A stretch of DNA of 64,000 nucleotides from Bacteroidales bacterium (GCA_003818205.1 RPRQ01000018.1:1-64000), one strand, 5' to 3'; shown: positions 44,491-55,232, counted from the first letter of the stretch. Notes: generated from the sequence alone by a model not told the origin. A program made the numbers and translations.

Positions 44491-46260
44491 ATGAAAACAT
44501 TCTTTAAATATTTACTCGCATCCATTCTCGGTTTTATCATTGCATCGTTTCTATGCTTACTAATATTAATAGGAATTGTAGGGGGAATGATGGCTTCGTC
44601 CGATAAATTGGTAGAGGTGAAGGACAACTCAATTCTCTACATCAATTTGAACAAAGAAATTGTTGACAGATCGTCAAATAACCCTTTCAACGGATTTGAC
44701 TTTGAAAGCTTACAGCCTAGAACATCGCTTGGGCTTAATAACATTCTTAAGGCTATTGAAAATGCAAAGGATGACCCCAAGATAAAGGGAATTTTCATGG
44801 AGGTAGATGCTGTTAATGCTGGAGCAGCTACCGTTAACGAAATTCGAAATGCGCTTATCGACTTTAAAGCATCAGGCAAGTTCATTATCAGCTATAACGA
44901 TTTGTACGGTCAAAAGGCCTACTTCCTATCATCGGTGGCAGATAAGATATATTTGAACCCTGAAGGAGCAGTTGCTTGGACAGGTTTACGCGCAGAGGTA
45001 ATGTATTACAAGAATATCTTAGAGAAAATAGGTATAGAGCCACAAATTATTCGGCATGGTAAATTTAAAAGTGCCGTTGAGCCCTATATGCTCGATAAAA
45101 TGAGCTCCGAGAACCGTGAGCAGATTTCAACTTTTATCGGTTCCATCTGGAACCATTGGGTGGATGAAATCTCTAAATCGAGAAACATTTCGAATGCTGA
45201 GCTGAATCGTTTTGCCGATGAGATGATGATTCGGAATGGGAAAACTACGTTGGAGAATAAGCTAGTTGATAGTTTAATATATAAGGATCAGGTGATCGAT
45301 ATTCTAAAGAAAAAACTAGGTGTTTCGGATAAGAAGGACATACCCTCTGTTTCCCTAGAGGACTATGCTAAACTTCCTACTCCCCTTAAAGGGAAGGGGT
45401 TATCGAAAAATAAGATTGCTGTAATCTATGCTAGCGGTGAAATTAACATTGGGAATGCTACTGATGGGGCAATTGGTTCCGATGGAATTTCAAAGGTAAT
45501 TCGAGAGGCTCGCCGCGATAGCACCATTAAGGCCATTGTTCTTCGGGTTAACTCACCCGGAGGTAGCGCCCTTGCCTCAGAGGTAATCTGGCGCGAATTG
45601 GTTTTAGCCAAAAAGGTTAAACCTGTCATCGTATCAATGGGAGATGTGGCCGCATCGGGAGGCTACTACATCTCTGCTCCTGCTGATACCATTTTAGCAG
45701 ATCCCACAACCATTACCGGTTCAATAGGTGTATTCGGAATACTCTTCAACGTTAAGAATGTGTTGAGTAATAAATTGGGCATTAACGTTGAGACTGTCTC
45801 GACCAACAAGCATTCTGATTTCGGATCGATGTATCGCCCATTAACAGCAGAAGAGCGTGCAGTAGTTCAGCTCAGCATTGAGGATATTTACCAAACATTT
45901 ATTGGTCACGTTTCTGAGGGTAGAAATATTCCCATTGCCAGGGTTGATGAAATTGGACAGGGTCGAGTTTGGAGCGGTGTCAATGCGAAAAATATTAAAC
46001 TAATCGATGGGTTTGGCGGATTAAAAGATGCCATTAACGTAGCCGTTAAAAAAGCAAAACTCGATGATTACCGAATCACGGAGCTTCCAAAACAGAAAGA
46101 GCCTTTCGAGCAGATTATTGAGGAATTAACAGGAAAGGCCAAGGTTTCAATCCTGAGGGATGAACTAGGTGTTGCCTACAAGCATTACAATAACATAATG
46201 AATATGCTTTCGAATCAGGGTATTCAAGCAAGAATTCCTTATAACGTTGAACTTTACTAA
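44491..46260 (+). CDS. sppA: Signal peptide peptidase SppA, long (67K) form
   Basis: 589 residues. One N-terminal membrane segment (about 8-32) and two tandem S49 domains. Catalytic dyad by motif: Lys193 (HGKFKSAVEP) in the first half and Ser389 (GDVAASGGYY) in the second, as in the E. coli enzyme. It degrades signal peptides left in the inner membrane after cleavage. Followed by its own terminator. Confidence 0.96.
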   Translation: MKTFFKYLLASILGFIIASFLCLLILIGIVGGMMASSDKLVEVKDNSILYINLNKEIVDRSSNNPFNGFDFESLQPRTSLGLNNILKAIENAKDDPKIKGIFMEVDAVNAGAATVNEIRNALIDFKASGKFIISYNDLYGQKAYFLSSVADKIYLNPEGAVAWTGLRAEVMYYKNILEKIGIEPQIIRHGKFKSAVEPYMLDKMSSENREQISTFIGSIWNHWVDEISKSRNISNAELNRFADEMMIRNGKTTLENKLVDSLIYKDQVIDILKKKLGVSDKKDIPSVSLEDYAKLPTPLKGKGLSKNKIAVIYASGEINIGNATDGAIGSDGISKVIREARRDSTIKAIVLRVNSPGGSALASEVIWRELVLAKKVKPVIVSMGDVAASGGYYISAPADTILADPTTITGSIGVFGILFNVKNVLSNKLGINVETVSTNKHSDFGSMYRPLTAEERAVVQLSIEDIYQTFIGHVSEGRNIPIARVDEIGQGRVWSGVNAKNIKLIDGFGGLKDAINVAVKKAKLDDYRITELPKQKEPFEQIIEELTGKAKVSILRDELGVAYKHYNNIMNMLSNQGIQARIPYNVELY

Positions 46261-46281
46261 TTGAAAACTACATTTTACCAT

Positions 46282-46312
46282 AAAGGGTGTTCCAGCGTTG
46301 GAGCACCCTTTT
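46282..46312 (+). terminator. Terminator of sppA
   Basis: AAAGGGTG-TTCCA-GCGT-TGGAG-CACCCTTTT hairpin, 21 bp past the stop codon. Confidence 0.85.
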
Positions 46313-46357
46313 GGTTATTAGCGAAGGCAATCAATACCTTGATAGAGATAAAATAAA

Positions 46358-46365
46358 TATCTTTG
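46358..46365 (+). promoter_or_regulatory. Putative -7 box of lpxK
   Basis: TATCTTTG, exact fit to TAnnTTTG, 26 bp before the lpxK ATG. The nearest CTTG is 16 nt upstream, shorter than usual. Confidence 0.5.
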
Positions 46366-46390
46366 ACAGGGTTCTCTAGAATAATATATT

Positions 46391-47449
46391 ATGCTGAAAT
46401 TGGTTTCATTTCTGCTTGCTCCTTTCGCACTGCTATACGGGCTAATTGTTAAGATTAGGAATCTTCTATTCGATTACGGAATTCTGAAATCTATTTCGTT
46501 CAAGAAGCCTGTTATATGTGTTGGAAATATTACCGTTGGAGGAACAGGCAAAACCCCTCACGTTGAATATTTGCTAAAAATCCTTTCGACAAGTTTTAAT
46601 GTTGCAACCCTTAGCCGAGGGTATGGGCGTAAAACCAAAGGTTTTGGTTATGTAACCCCTGCTTCAACGGCGGTGGAAGTGGGTGATGAACCATTGCAAA
46701 TGAAGCTGAAATACCCAGCTGTAAAGGTTGCCGTAGATGCCGATAGGGTAAATGGGATTTCAACGTTAATTAAAGAGAACCCTGACCTTGATGCAATTAT
46801 TCTCGATGATGCATTTCAACATCGATGGGTAAAAGCGGGATTGCAGATTCTGTTAATTGACTTCAATCGGTTAATTACCCGCGATTACTTTTTACCCATG
46901 GGCCGATTACGCGATAGCGTAAAGGAGAAGCGGAGGGCGGATATTGTTCTGATTACTAAATGTCCTTTGGATCTTAGCCAGGAGCAAAAGGTATCCATAA
47001 TTAATGAATTAAGGTTAAGTCAAAAGCAAAGTGTCTATTTTACAGGTATAAGCTATGGTGAACCACAACCTGTATTCCAAGAATTTGGGTTGAGCCTTGA
47101 ACTGATTAAGAACCAAGATGTTTTTGCTTTTGCAGGAATTGCAAATCCCATTTCTTTCTTTTCTCACATAAAAAATAGGATGAATTTAGTGGAAGCATAC
47201 ACCTTCCCCGACCACTTCTCCTTTTCCGAAAGTAAACTTTCGCCTATCATCGAAGCTTTCATAAAAAATAAATCACTCCATAAATCAATGGTTACTACCG
47301 AGAAGGATGCTGCCCGAATACGAGGGCTATCAAATCTTGATACAGAGATTAAAAAAGCATTATTCTTTATACCCATTGAAATCGAATTCGTTGATAACCA
47401 AGAAAATAATTTTATAAATCAAATATTGACCTATGCTCGAAAAAATTAG
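46391..47449 (+). CDS. lpxK: Tetraacyldisaccharide 4'-kinase
   Basis: 352 residues. LpxK phosphorylates the lipid A disaccharide at the inner membrane. N-terminal membrane-associated helix (1-25), Walker A VGNITVGGTGKTPHV, then TLSRGYGRK and DDAFQHR, all typical. It confirms a Gram-negative envelope with lipid A. Its last 17 bp overlap the next gene. Confidence 0.95.
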   Translation: MLKLVSFLLAPFALLYGLIVKIRNLLFDYGILKSISFKKPVICVGNITVGGTGKTPHVEYLLKILSTSFNVATLSRGYGRKTKGFGYVTPASTAVEVGDEPLQMKLKYPAVKVAVDADRVNGISTLIKENPDLDAIILDDAFQHRWVKAGLQILLIDFNRLITRDYFLPMGRLRDSVKEKRRADIVLITKCPLDLSQEQKVSIINELRLSQKQSVYFTGISYGEPQPVFQEFGLSLELIKNQDVFAFAGIANPISFFSHIKNRMNLVEAYTFPDHFSFSESKLSPIIEAFIKNKSLHKSMVTTEKDAARIRGLSNLDTEIKKALFFIPIEIEFVDNQENNFINQILTYARKN

Positions 47450-48242
47450 GGAAACCGTAGCGTTTATAGAAAGTAAGATAACAATTACACCCGAAGTTGG
47501 GATTATTCTAGGAACTGGTTTAGGCGGCTTGGTTCGTGATATCAAGAATCAGCAATTGCTAGAGTATAAAACCATACCTAATTTCCCCTTATCAACGGTT
47601 GATGGCCATTCTGGTAGGCTAATATTCGGTGAGTTGGGAGGGAAAAAGGTGGTTGCCATGCAGGGTCGTTTCCATTACTACGAGGGTTACGATATGAAAC
47701 AGGTTACGTTCCCCGTTCGGGTTTTGAACTTCTTAGGAATTAAATACCTATTCGTTTCAAATGCTAGCGGTGGGGTTAACCCCAATTTCGAGATTGGCGA
47801 CCTAATGATTATCAATGATCATATCAATTTAATACCTAATCCATTAATTGGGCCTAATATAGCCGAGTTAGGTTCTCGCTTCCCCGATATGAGCGATGCT
47901 TACGATAAAAGATTTATAGCTTTAGCCAAGGAAGTGGCTAAAAAGAATAGTATTATGGTTCAAGAAGGTTGCTATGTTGGTACAACAGGTCCAACATTCG
48001 AAACACCTAAAGAGTATCAGTATTTCAGAATCATCGGTGGCGATGCCGTTGGAATGTCAACTACCCCCGAGGTAATCGTTGCTCGACATATGAAACTGCC
48101 TGTGTTTGCAATATCTATTATAACTGACCTTGGAGTACTCGGGAAAATAAAGATTGTAACCCACGAGGAGGTGCAGGAGATTGGCAAACAGGCTGAGAAA
48201 AAGATGACCCTGATAATGGAGGAGATGCTGAAGGGGTTGTAG
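47433..48242 (+). CDS. Purine nucleoside phosphorylase
   Basis: 269 residues, trimeric (PNP/MTAP) type. Seen: GIILGTGLGGLV, the phosphate-binding GRFHYYEGY, SNASGGVNPNF, VGTTGPTFETPKEY and GMSTTPEVIVARH. Splits purine nucleosides with phosphate in salvage. Starts within the end of lpxK (17-bp overlap), so the two are co-transcribed; functional link not evident. Confidence 0.95.
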   Translation: MLEKIRETVAFIESKITITPEVGIILGTGLGGLVRDIKNQQLLEYKTIPNFPLSTVDGHSGRLIFGELGGKKVVAMQGRFHYYEGYDMKQVTFPVRVLNFLGIKYLFVSNASGGVNPNFEIGDLMIINDHINLIPNPLIGPNIAELGSRFPDMSDAYDKRFIALAKEVAKKNSIMVQEGCYVGTTGPTFETPKEYQYFRIIGGDAVGMSTTPEVIVARHMKLPVFAISIITDLGVLGKIKIVTHEEVQEIGKQAEKKMTLIMEEMLKGL

Positions 48243-48261
48243 AGGGAACTCAAAAACATTG

Positions 48262-48332
48262 AACATAGAGAGACAAAGGCACAGAGAAACTACGCTGGAT
48301 ATTAAATATCTGTTTCTCTGAGTCTCTATGTT
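48262..48332. repeat. Inverted repeat of the CACAGAG/CTCTGTG type
   Basis: AACATAGAGA (48262-48271) with TCTCTATGTT (48323-48332) and CAGAGAAAC (48282-48290) with GTTTCTCTG (48312-48320) form nested arms. It lies between two convergent genes and may act as a terminator. A related repeat is at 62173-62331. Confidence 0.65.
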
Positions 48333-48339
48333 TTTTCTC

Positions 48340-51300
48340 TTACATCTTTTCCGCCACCACACAAGTTTTCTTATGCTTCTTTACTTCCCCATTTGGGTTA
48401 AAGTATTCGATATAGACGATGTAAATACCAATGGGTACTTTTTGGTTGCTACTATTCAGGCCATCCCACGTTAGAACTCCTGCTGTTCCTATAAGTAAAT
48501 TTGAAGCCAACCGTTTTACCTCAACCCCACTTGAGCTAAACACCCTAATATTCGCGATGCACCCATCCATAGGGAGTTTATAGGTGATTAATAGATAATC
48601 GTCCCGACCATCGCCATCGGGCGAGAAGGTTTCAGGCGAAAGGGTAAAAGCGTCATCTTTAGCTGTAGGTTCAACCCACTGAGAATTTTTGTAGGTTGGC
48701 GTAGCAAAACCTACTGTTTGTGCTGCCGATTGCCATGTTGGTATGCTTGATGATGCTAAGTTGGGGTTAATTCTTTCGAGCGAAACACCTTTGAAATCGT
48801 TAAGCAACTTTGAGTGCATTGACTCTTTATAGCTCAGCTCATCAATAATTTCTAAACCTTTGGCTAGAAGCACAACATGGCCCTCATCGTTGTTGAACGA
48901 AGCCATTCCCGATACTCTTATAAAAGCCTTGTCGTTCTCGGTGACGTAGTATCGTTTAACCAACTCGGGGTTAACTGTAATTACTGCATAATCGTTAGGG
49001 AAAAGCAAACGTGTAGTATCAGAGGCGGTGTTTACCCCATCGAGCTGATTGGTTGTACTATTCCTATTTGCCAATGACAGGTTGCTTAAATCGAAGGTTT
49101 TTTCAGAGCGATTAAAGATCTCAACAAAATCAACACCTCCGGTATTAGGATTGAATAGCACTTCGTTGATTACAATATCGTTCCAAATGGGAGTTTTCGG
49201 CAATGCTAAAGGAACACAACTGTTTATTAGATGATTTCCTGAGAAATCAGTTAAGTTCTGATCAAGGCAGAGATTGTAGATTGTGCCAACAGCGAAAGGG
49301 TTTACAAGCGAAGTGATTACTGTGCTATATTCGGTTCCTATAAGCGTTACCGATACAGGATGCCCGATTCCATTATCGATATCGAAATTATTGGCAAATG
49401 TGAGCATCAAGCTATCCATTGGTTCTGAGAAGAGCAATTCTATTGTTGTATCTGTCAAAACCTCTGCCGATAACAATCGGGGTGGCGTAATGTCAGGATT
49501 TGCAGCTGCAACTGAATTTACAGCGCATGGTGTTCCTCCATTTGATGACGTTGATGCTTTCCAATTGTTTTTCCCCTCCATCAGGTTTTGATAATCGATT
49601 TTCTCCAAAGACCAACCGCCGTTCATTTTCGTATCATCGCCATACCAACTGTCGCTGTATTTTACCATAGAAATTAGCGCTCCATTCGAATCGTTTAGCA
49701 TAATATTCATTCCTGAATTTAGCAGTGCGGGGAAACCAGTAACGCCAATCGATTTACCAAAGGCGCTAAGCGCTGAAGCTGCGATAGCTGAGCAAAGAAC
49801 TATATGTTGATTTGGCAGCAAGGAGTCGCGAGGTAGGCTTAACTTGTAGTCGTTCAGCTGAATTTTCCATCCATCAAGGTGAACTGTACTAGATGTTGGG
49901 TTATACAACTCAATGTATTCATAGTTAGGTAAACCCACGGTTGGCTCGGGGTTTGCCATTATCTCGTTGATAACCAATCTCCCCAATGAGCCCTCCTCGC
50001 TCAACCCAAAATTGATGCTATCTTTAATGGATGAACCATTCAGCCCCTTTATGCTATTAACTTTAAGCAATAATTCCCCAAATGGCAATTGCTCTGTTTT
50101 AAGGTAAACCTCATTAGGCAAATCTGATGAGGTGGAGGTGCCATTAATACGGATAGATACTCCTTCTTTATAGTTAATTGAATAGTTATCCTTCGATGAA
50201 GCATCACCTGAATTAATGCGCTCCGAGAAAAGAATTTTAATCGTATTAAGATTTAATGGATTTGCCGATAGAAGAATTGGTGGATAATCGGTAGTACAGA
50301 TACTTAGATTGTCTAGCCAAAGTTGGTCCGACCGTGACGATGTATATCCGAAAACGAGTCCACTCCAGCTCATTTGCGCATTGATATGGCTTTTGCCAGT
50401 TCCTCCATAAACGAATGATTGTAACGTTTTAGGTTTATACCATAGTTTCCACTCGCCTCTTGTGTTCAATCCAATCTTAATTTTCACTTCATCATTTTTA
50501 CTCCAGTCAAAGATTGACTTAACGACTGGTATTTTAACTCCCTGGGAGTTCCTCCAAAGCGTTAAATAGTCGCTGCCCGATGATGGGTTAACCCCAACAA
50601 AATATCCATCCGAAATTAAATCCGAAGAACTTGCCATCAGGGCAAAGTAGAAGTAGTTATCGGTTGATGGATTCCAATCTCCATTCCTTAGGGTGAAGTT
50701 CCATTCAATCAGCTTATCGCCTATGGTAGGGAATGTTATAGGAATAGCAAGCGTGCTTATTCCTGAGTTTGCGCTTTGCTTATGCTGTAATGACTTTGAC
50801 CCGCAAATTGGCGAAATGGTTGAAAGTTGCCAGTTGTTTGAGCCGAGCCAACTTTCATATAGGACTCCCTCAAATTCCTCTTGGATTAGGCAATCTTTAT
50901 CTAATCCGCAGATGATTTCATCTGATAATGCAATACTCAAAAGACCTCCTGTCGCCTTGAAGCGATAGACTCCCGCTTTATCGAGGCTTACATCACTCCA
51001 TTCGGCAAAACCAGCTGTCAAATTTTGATTGATGTTAGAGCAGGATAAAATACCTTCTCCTTGATACAGGTTAAGGATTAGCCGATCATTAAAATCGATA
51101 TCAATATTTCCAAAGGTGTCAACGGCAGATACTTGAATAGGGAATATCTGCGATGGAATGGTTGAAAAAGGGGTTTTAGTGAATTTTAGGTCTGTTGCTT
51201 CAACCTCCACAGTGCTTTCAGGTCCATAGATGGTATTGCTGAAGCTGTTTGCAAAACCTGTACCCGTTGATGAGGATAACCATCCATGATTGGCAGAAGG

Positions 51301-53997
51301 GATATAAAACCTGAATGGAAGATTATCGGTGATATTGCCTTTATTTAGGTAGATTGAAATAGATAATTCAACGGTATCTTTATCTGCAATGATTAAACTA
51401 CCCGCTCTTGGAAAAATCTCAAAAGTTCCATTGGTTAGTGAGTAAGACTCTATATCGATATTAGTATTGTCGGCCTTCATCACAAAACCTCCAATCTGAA
51501 GATTTAACAGTTCCGTTTTTGTGGGATCGAAGCAGAATAGCTTAATCTGAGTGGGGATTAGTGGTAGCCCATCCGTTGTTCCTCCATCGAAAACCCTTAG
51601 CTTTAATACCTCAACCGCTTTTTGAGCGGTGGTTGAGCGGCTATTTATCGATATATGATTTGTTGATGAGGTTATTGCAGAAACTCCACCATCGGAGTCG
51701 CCGCAGGTTATTAGCGGCGAAGCGATATTATTAAGGGTTGTACACGATGCGAGCAGTGCAAATTTTTCGGGAATGCTATAGGTTAAAGCATTAAAGATAC
51801 TACTGCCCTGTATGATTGGCATTGTTGACCCCGATGGGAAGGATAAGATACCGTTGCCTATGAACCTAGAAAGTGTAACCGAGCCTGTGAAATCTTTATC
51901 GGTATTGCCATTCAAATCGGTTGTGTTAAGCGAAATGATAAAAGGTTGCAGTACTCCAACCCTTGTTGGGATTGATGAGAATTTTTGCTGAGTGGCAACC
52001 ACATCAATCCAAAAAATATTTGAGATAATCTGCTGTGGAAAAGTACTGTTAAACTTTGAACCTGTTGGATAGGTTGTAAATTCATGGTTTATTACATCAA
52101 TTTTAAGTTGAATTTTTTGGTTATCGGTTAACCCTGTTTCGTTTAAAAAGATCGATACGCTAACATCAATAAATCCCCCATCGAGAGCAACCAAATTGTT
52201 TTCGCTTACTGTAAAAGTTAAATAGTTAGCCTTGATATCGGGTTCGGAGATTCCAATGGGAATACCGTTTACTTTTACCAAAACCCCTCCAATTGCCTTG
52301 GTTAACGATGCAGCATCTGCAATTTCTGCCCTACTGATTTTGATGTTTCTTACTATGGTTGCTAATCCATCGGTTTCGCCGATGTCATTAATCCGAAACC
52401 TTAATACTTCAACTGCTGATGCAGGATAAGTTTTTAACGATGAGATTCCAACAGAAGCGGGTTGGCTTAACCCAGTACTCACAACCGATGTGGAATCGTT
52501 AAGAACATTTATAGCATTGGTTTCGACTTGATTTATGCCAGCACTTGTGGCAAGTATTTTTAGCGTTCCATTGGTATTGTACTGCAAATCGTTCCAGGTA
52601 GAAATTCCTAACGATGGGTGTTTTGTTAAACCGAATGCTGATGTAAGCAAGCCGTTTCCCTGGGTTAATGCAAGGTTAATGTCATTGCTGAACTCTTTAT
52701 CGATATTCCCCGATTTATCGGTTCCTCCAATTGAAAGTGGAAATGGTGAGTTTTTGCTAATCCCAATGGGTAATTGCGTAACCTTTAGGTTGGTGGCAAT
52801 GATATCTATTTTAAATTCATTCGAATTTACGCTGCGGCTAAAGGTATTTACAAAATTAGAGCCCGAAGGCCCTGCATTAAACCCATGGTTAGTAGAATCG
52901 ATCATAAACCTAAGCGTTGATCCATCAACCAAATTATTCGGTTTGAGGTAAACGCTAAGGGTGTACTCTTTTGTTTCTCCATCGGGGATTGTTAGGGTAG
53001 TAGAATCAACTATTAGGTTAATTTTATCGGCACTTATTGTTTGGCTGAGAATTAATACTTCTTCTGTTTCTCCCATTAATCGGACTCCTCCGATTGAATT
53101 AACCCAATTGGCTGCATCGGCAGAGATTCCTTTTTTTATATCAAGCATTTTAACCTTTGTAGGAAGAATATCGCTTGTAGCATTATCCTTAATCTGAAAC
53201 TTCATCACATCAACTGCCGAAGTTGAATTATTTGAAGTTGAGCTAACATCTCCTGAACCAATTTGATTAATAGGATTGAAAACCTCCGAGGTAATATCGT
53301 TCGGATTGAAGTTGATCGAGATATCATCAACCCAAAGTTTCAAGTCGCCCGAAGTTGTACAGTTGTAGCAAATACCGAAGAACGAGAAATAGTTGTAAGA
53401 GTTATCCGTAATGCTCCCATAATTTGTAAGGTTAGAGAATAACCCCGATGAAGATGCCCTTAAAGAAAAGAGACCATTTTTCGAGCGTTCAACCTCAATT
53501 GCCCCAATTCCACTAGTTGTTATTTGGGTTTGCCAGTTTAACGTTGATGCTAGAATGGCTTGAGGTGTTCCATTGGCTATCCTCCAAAGTTTAAGAATAT
53601 CGTCAGTGCCAGTAAGATTAACGCCTATAGCATATCCTGAACCTGTTCCCCCTATCTGCATTTGGTTGGCATCCTCATCGGCCATTAGAAAGACCCACCA
53701 ACGATTCGATCCTGATGGATCGTATCCATGGCGAATCTTAAATTGCCAAGTTACCGTTCCATTGCTCGGATTCCACGAGGGAAGTGCAATCGAAATCCTA
53801 TCGGTTATACCACCTGCACTGATTGCATGCTTCAATGAGTAATTACCATTTAGCGGGGAAGCTGAAGATGCCGCCCAATGGGCAGCTGGTACTTGAGTCC
53901 AACCGGTTAGGCTGCTCGATTCAAAATTGTAGGTCGTCTGCGACATACAAATTGTTGAAAGAAAAAATAAAAGCAAAAATGTTAACTTCTTTATCAT
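48340..53997 (-). CDS. Very large secreted protein with lamin-tail domains and C-terminal FlgD/CHU_C-type sorting domain
   Basis: 1885 residues. Sec signal peptide (1-19, LLFFLSTICMSQ). N-terminal jelly-roll-like domain (about 20-230) and a related one near 1060-1220 (similar LWVDD-type endings). Between them are three repeats of about 240 residues (about 250-1030), each with a pattern like AVEVLRFRINDIGETDGL and later GNIDKDF. Then Ig-like strands, two lamin-tail domains (VINEIMANPEP and VINEVLFNPNTGG) and a final domain with FSPDGDGRDDYLLITY...GIYIVYIEY, the gliding/sorting type C-terminus of Bacteroidota. It is likely exported by the type IX system and surface-attached. Stands alone; function unknown, adhesin or surface-layer role possible. 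Confidence 0.85.
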   Translation of the reverse strand: MIKKLTFLLLFFLSTICMSQTTYNFESSSLTGWTQVPAAHWAASSASPLNGNYSLKHAISAGGITDRISIALPSWNPSNGTVTWQFKIRHGYDPSGSNRWWVFLMADEDANQMQIGGTGSGYAIGVNLTGTDDILKLWRIANGTPQAILASTLNWQTQITTSGIGAIEVERSKNGLFSLRASSSGLFSNLTNYGSITDNSYNYFSFFGICYNCTTSGDLKLWVDDISINFNPNDITSEVFNPINQIGSGDVSSTSNNSTSAVDVMKFQIKDNATSDILPTKVKMLDIKKGISADAANWVNSIGGVRLMGETEEVLILSQTISADKINLIVDSTTLTIPDGETKEYTLSVYLKPNNLVDGSTLRFMIDSTNHGFNAGPSGSNFVNTFSRSVNSNEFKIDIIATNLKVTQLPIGISKNSPFPLSIGGTDKSGNIDKEFSNDINLALTQGNGLLTSAFGLTKHPSLGISTWNDLQYNTNGTLKILATSAGINQVETNAINVLNDSTSVVSTGLSQPASVGISSLKTYPASAVEVLRFRINDIGETDGLATIVRNIKISRAEIADAASLTKAIGGVLVKVNGIPIGISEPDIKANYLTFTVSENNLVALDGGFIDVSVSIFLNETGLTDNQKIQLKIDVINHEFTTYPTGSKFNSTFPQQIISNIFWIDVVATQQKFSSIPTRVGVLQPFIISLNTTDLNGNTDKDFTGSVTLSRFIGNGILSFPSGSTMPIIQGSSIFNALTYSIPEKFALLASCTTLNNIASPLITCGDSDGGVSAITSSTNHISINSRSTTAQKAVEVLKLRVFDGGTTDGLPLIPTQIKLFCFDPTKTELLNLQIGGFVMKADNTNIDIESYSLTNGTFEIFPRAGSLIIADKDTVELSISIYLNKGNITDNLPFRFYIPSANHGWLSSSTGTGFANSFSNTIYGPESTVEVEATDLKFTKTPFSTIPSQIFPIQVSAVDTFGNIDIDFNDRLILNLYQGEGILSCSNINQNLTAGFAEWSDVSLDKAGVYRFKATGGLLSIALSDEIICGLDKDCLIQEEFEGVLYESWLGSNNWQLSTISPICGSKSLQHKQSANSGISTLAIPITFPTIGDKLIEWNFTLRNGDWNPSTDNYFYFALMASSSDLISDGYFVGVNPSSGSDYLTLWRNSQGVKIPVVKSIFDWSKNDEVKIKIGLNTRGEWKLWYKPKTLQSFVYGGTGKSHINAQMSWSGLVFGYTSSRSDQLWLDNLSICTTDYPPILLSANPLNLNTIKILFSERINSGDASSKDNYSINYKEGVSIRINGTSTSSDLPNEVYLKTEQLPFGELLLKVNSIKGLNGSSIKDSINFGLSEEGSLGRLVINEIMANPEPTVGLPNYEYIELYNPTSSTVHLDGWKIQLNDYKLSLPRDSLLPNQHIVLCSAIAASALSAFGKSIGVTGFPALLNSGMNIMLNDSNGALISMVKYSDSWYGDDTKMNGGWSLEKIDYQNLMEGKNNWKASTSSNGGTPCAVNSVAAANPDITPPRLLSAEVLTDTTIELLFSEPMDSLMLTFANNFDIDNGIGHPVSVTLIGTEYSTVITSLVNPFAVGTIYNLCLDQNLTDFSGNHLINSCVPLALPKTPIWNDIVINEVLFNPNTGGVDFVEIFNRSEKTFDLSNLSLANRNSTTNQLDGVNTASDTTRLLFPNDYAVITVNPELVKRYYVTENDKAFIRVSGMASFNNDEGHVVLLAKGLEIIDELSYKESMHSKLLNDFKGVSLERINPNLASSSIPTWQSAAQTVGFATPTYKNSQWVEPTAKDDAFTLSPETFSPDGDGRDDYLLITYKLPMDGCIANIRVFSSSGVEVKRLASNLLIGTAGVLTWDGLNSSNQKVPIGIYIVYIEYFNPNGEVKKHKKTCVVAEKM

Positions 53998-54177
53998 AAT
54001 CAGAAATTAAATTACTTTTACCAGATTTTTAAAATTACGGATTTATAGGTAAAGGTGCAAGATTGATACCTAATTAATTGTCAATAATATACTTGAGCCC
54101 TTATTTTATGCTAATCCCGATTGAACTAATCAGAGTATTAACCTTAAAAATTAACCAAACAATTTAAAACAGAAATC

Positions 54178-55170
54178 ATGAAAGTTGCCGTTGTGGGTGC
54201 CACCGGATTAGTAGGTACCGTTATGCTAAAAGTTCTTGAAGAACGTAATTTCCCAGTAACAACCCTTATCCCCGTGGCTTCGGAGAAGTCGGTTGGTAAG
54301 AAGATCACCTTTAAGGGTAAGGAATACCCAATCGTATCAATGACCGATGCAATTAGCATGAAACCAGCAGTGGCAATCTTTTCAGCAGGGGGTGGAACCT
54401 CCCGCGATTGGGCGCCAAAATTTGCCGAGGTTGGAACTGTTGTAATCGATAACTCATCGCAATGGCGCATGTTCCCTGAAATACCCTTGGTCGTACCTGA
54501 GGTTAACGCAAGCGTTTTAACTCCAAATCACAAGATTATTGCAAACCCAAACTGCTCAACCATACAGCTAGTGGTTGCAATCAACCCTTTACATAAGAAG
54601 TATAAAATTAAACGATTAATTGTTTCTACCTATCAATCGGTTACAGGAACAGGCGTTAAAGCTGTTAAGCAGATGCACGATGAGCGTGCGGGCAAAGAGG
54701 CCGACAGGGCTTATCCGCACCCCATTGATATGAACTGCTTTCCCCATGGCGGAACATTTCTCGAAAATGGCTATACCACCGAGGAGCAGAAGTTGGTCGA
54801 TGAAACCCGCAAAATCATTGGCGATAGCTCAATCATGGTATCGGCAACGGTTGTTCGAATTCCTGTTGTAGGAGGTCACTCCGAATCGGTAAATATTGAG
54901 TTTCATAAAGATTTTAAGCTGGATGAGGTTAACCAAACCCTTAAAAGTTCAGCAGGGATTACCATTCAGGATACCCCTTCGCAGAATATCTACCCTATGC
55001 CAAAATACGCCGAAGGCAAGGATGATGTTTTTGTAGGTCGTGTACGCAGGGACGATTCTCAGCCAAATAGCTTAAACCTTTGGTGCGTATCTGATAATCT
55101 ACGTAAAGGTGCAGCTACTAATGCCATTCAGATTGCAGAATACTTGAATAGTAAGGGTTGGATAAAGTAA
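54178..55170 (+). CDS. asd: Aspartate-semialdehyde dehydrogenase
   Basis: 330 residues. Makes aspartate semialdehyde for lysine, diaminopimelate, threonine and methionine. Rossmann motif GATGLVGTVML, catalytic Cys126 in NPNCSTIQ, and the His in GGHSESVNIEF. Followed by a bidirectional terminator. Confidence 0.96.
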   Translation: MKVAVVGATGLVGTVMLKVLEERNFPVTTLIPVASEKSVGKKITFKGKEYPIVSMTDAISMKPAVAIFSAGGGTSRDWAPKFAEVGTVVIDNSSQWRMFPEIPLVVPEVNASVLTPNHKIIANPNCSTIQLVVAINPLHKKYKIKRLIVSTYQSVTGTGVKAVKQMHDERAGKEADRAYPHPIDMNCFPHGGTFLENGYTTEEQKLVDETRKIIGDSSIMVSATVVRIPVVGGHSESVNIEFHKDFKLDEVNQTLKSSAGITIQDTPSQNIYPMPKYAEGKDDVFVGRVRRDDSQPNSLNLWCVSDNLRKGAATNAIQIAEYLNSKGWIK

Positions 55171-55184
55171 CAACTATCATATAA

Positions 55185-55216
55185 CAAAAAAGGGTGTAGA
55201 AGTACACCCTTTTTTA
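55185..55216. terminator. Bidirectional terminator between asd and the tonB-like gene
   Basis: AAAAAAGGGTGTA-GAAG-TACACCCTTTTTT, perfect, between two convergent genes. Confidence 0.9.
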
Positions 55217-55232
55217 TTGAACGCTTTAGTGG

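Noticed and set aside
52535-52951. Open frame of 138 codons opposite the lamin-tail protein
   Set aside because: Antisense shadow of a long gene with biased codon use.
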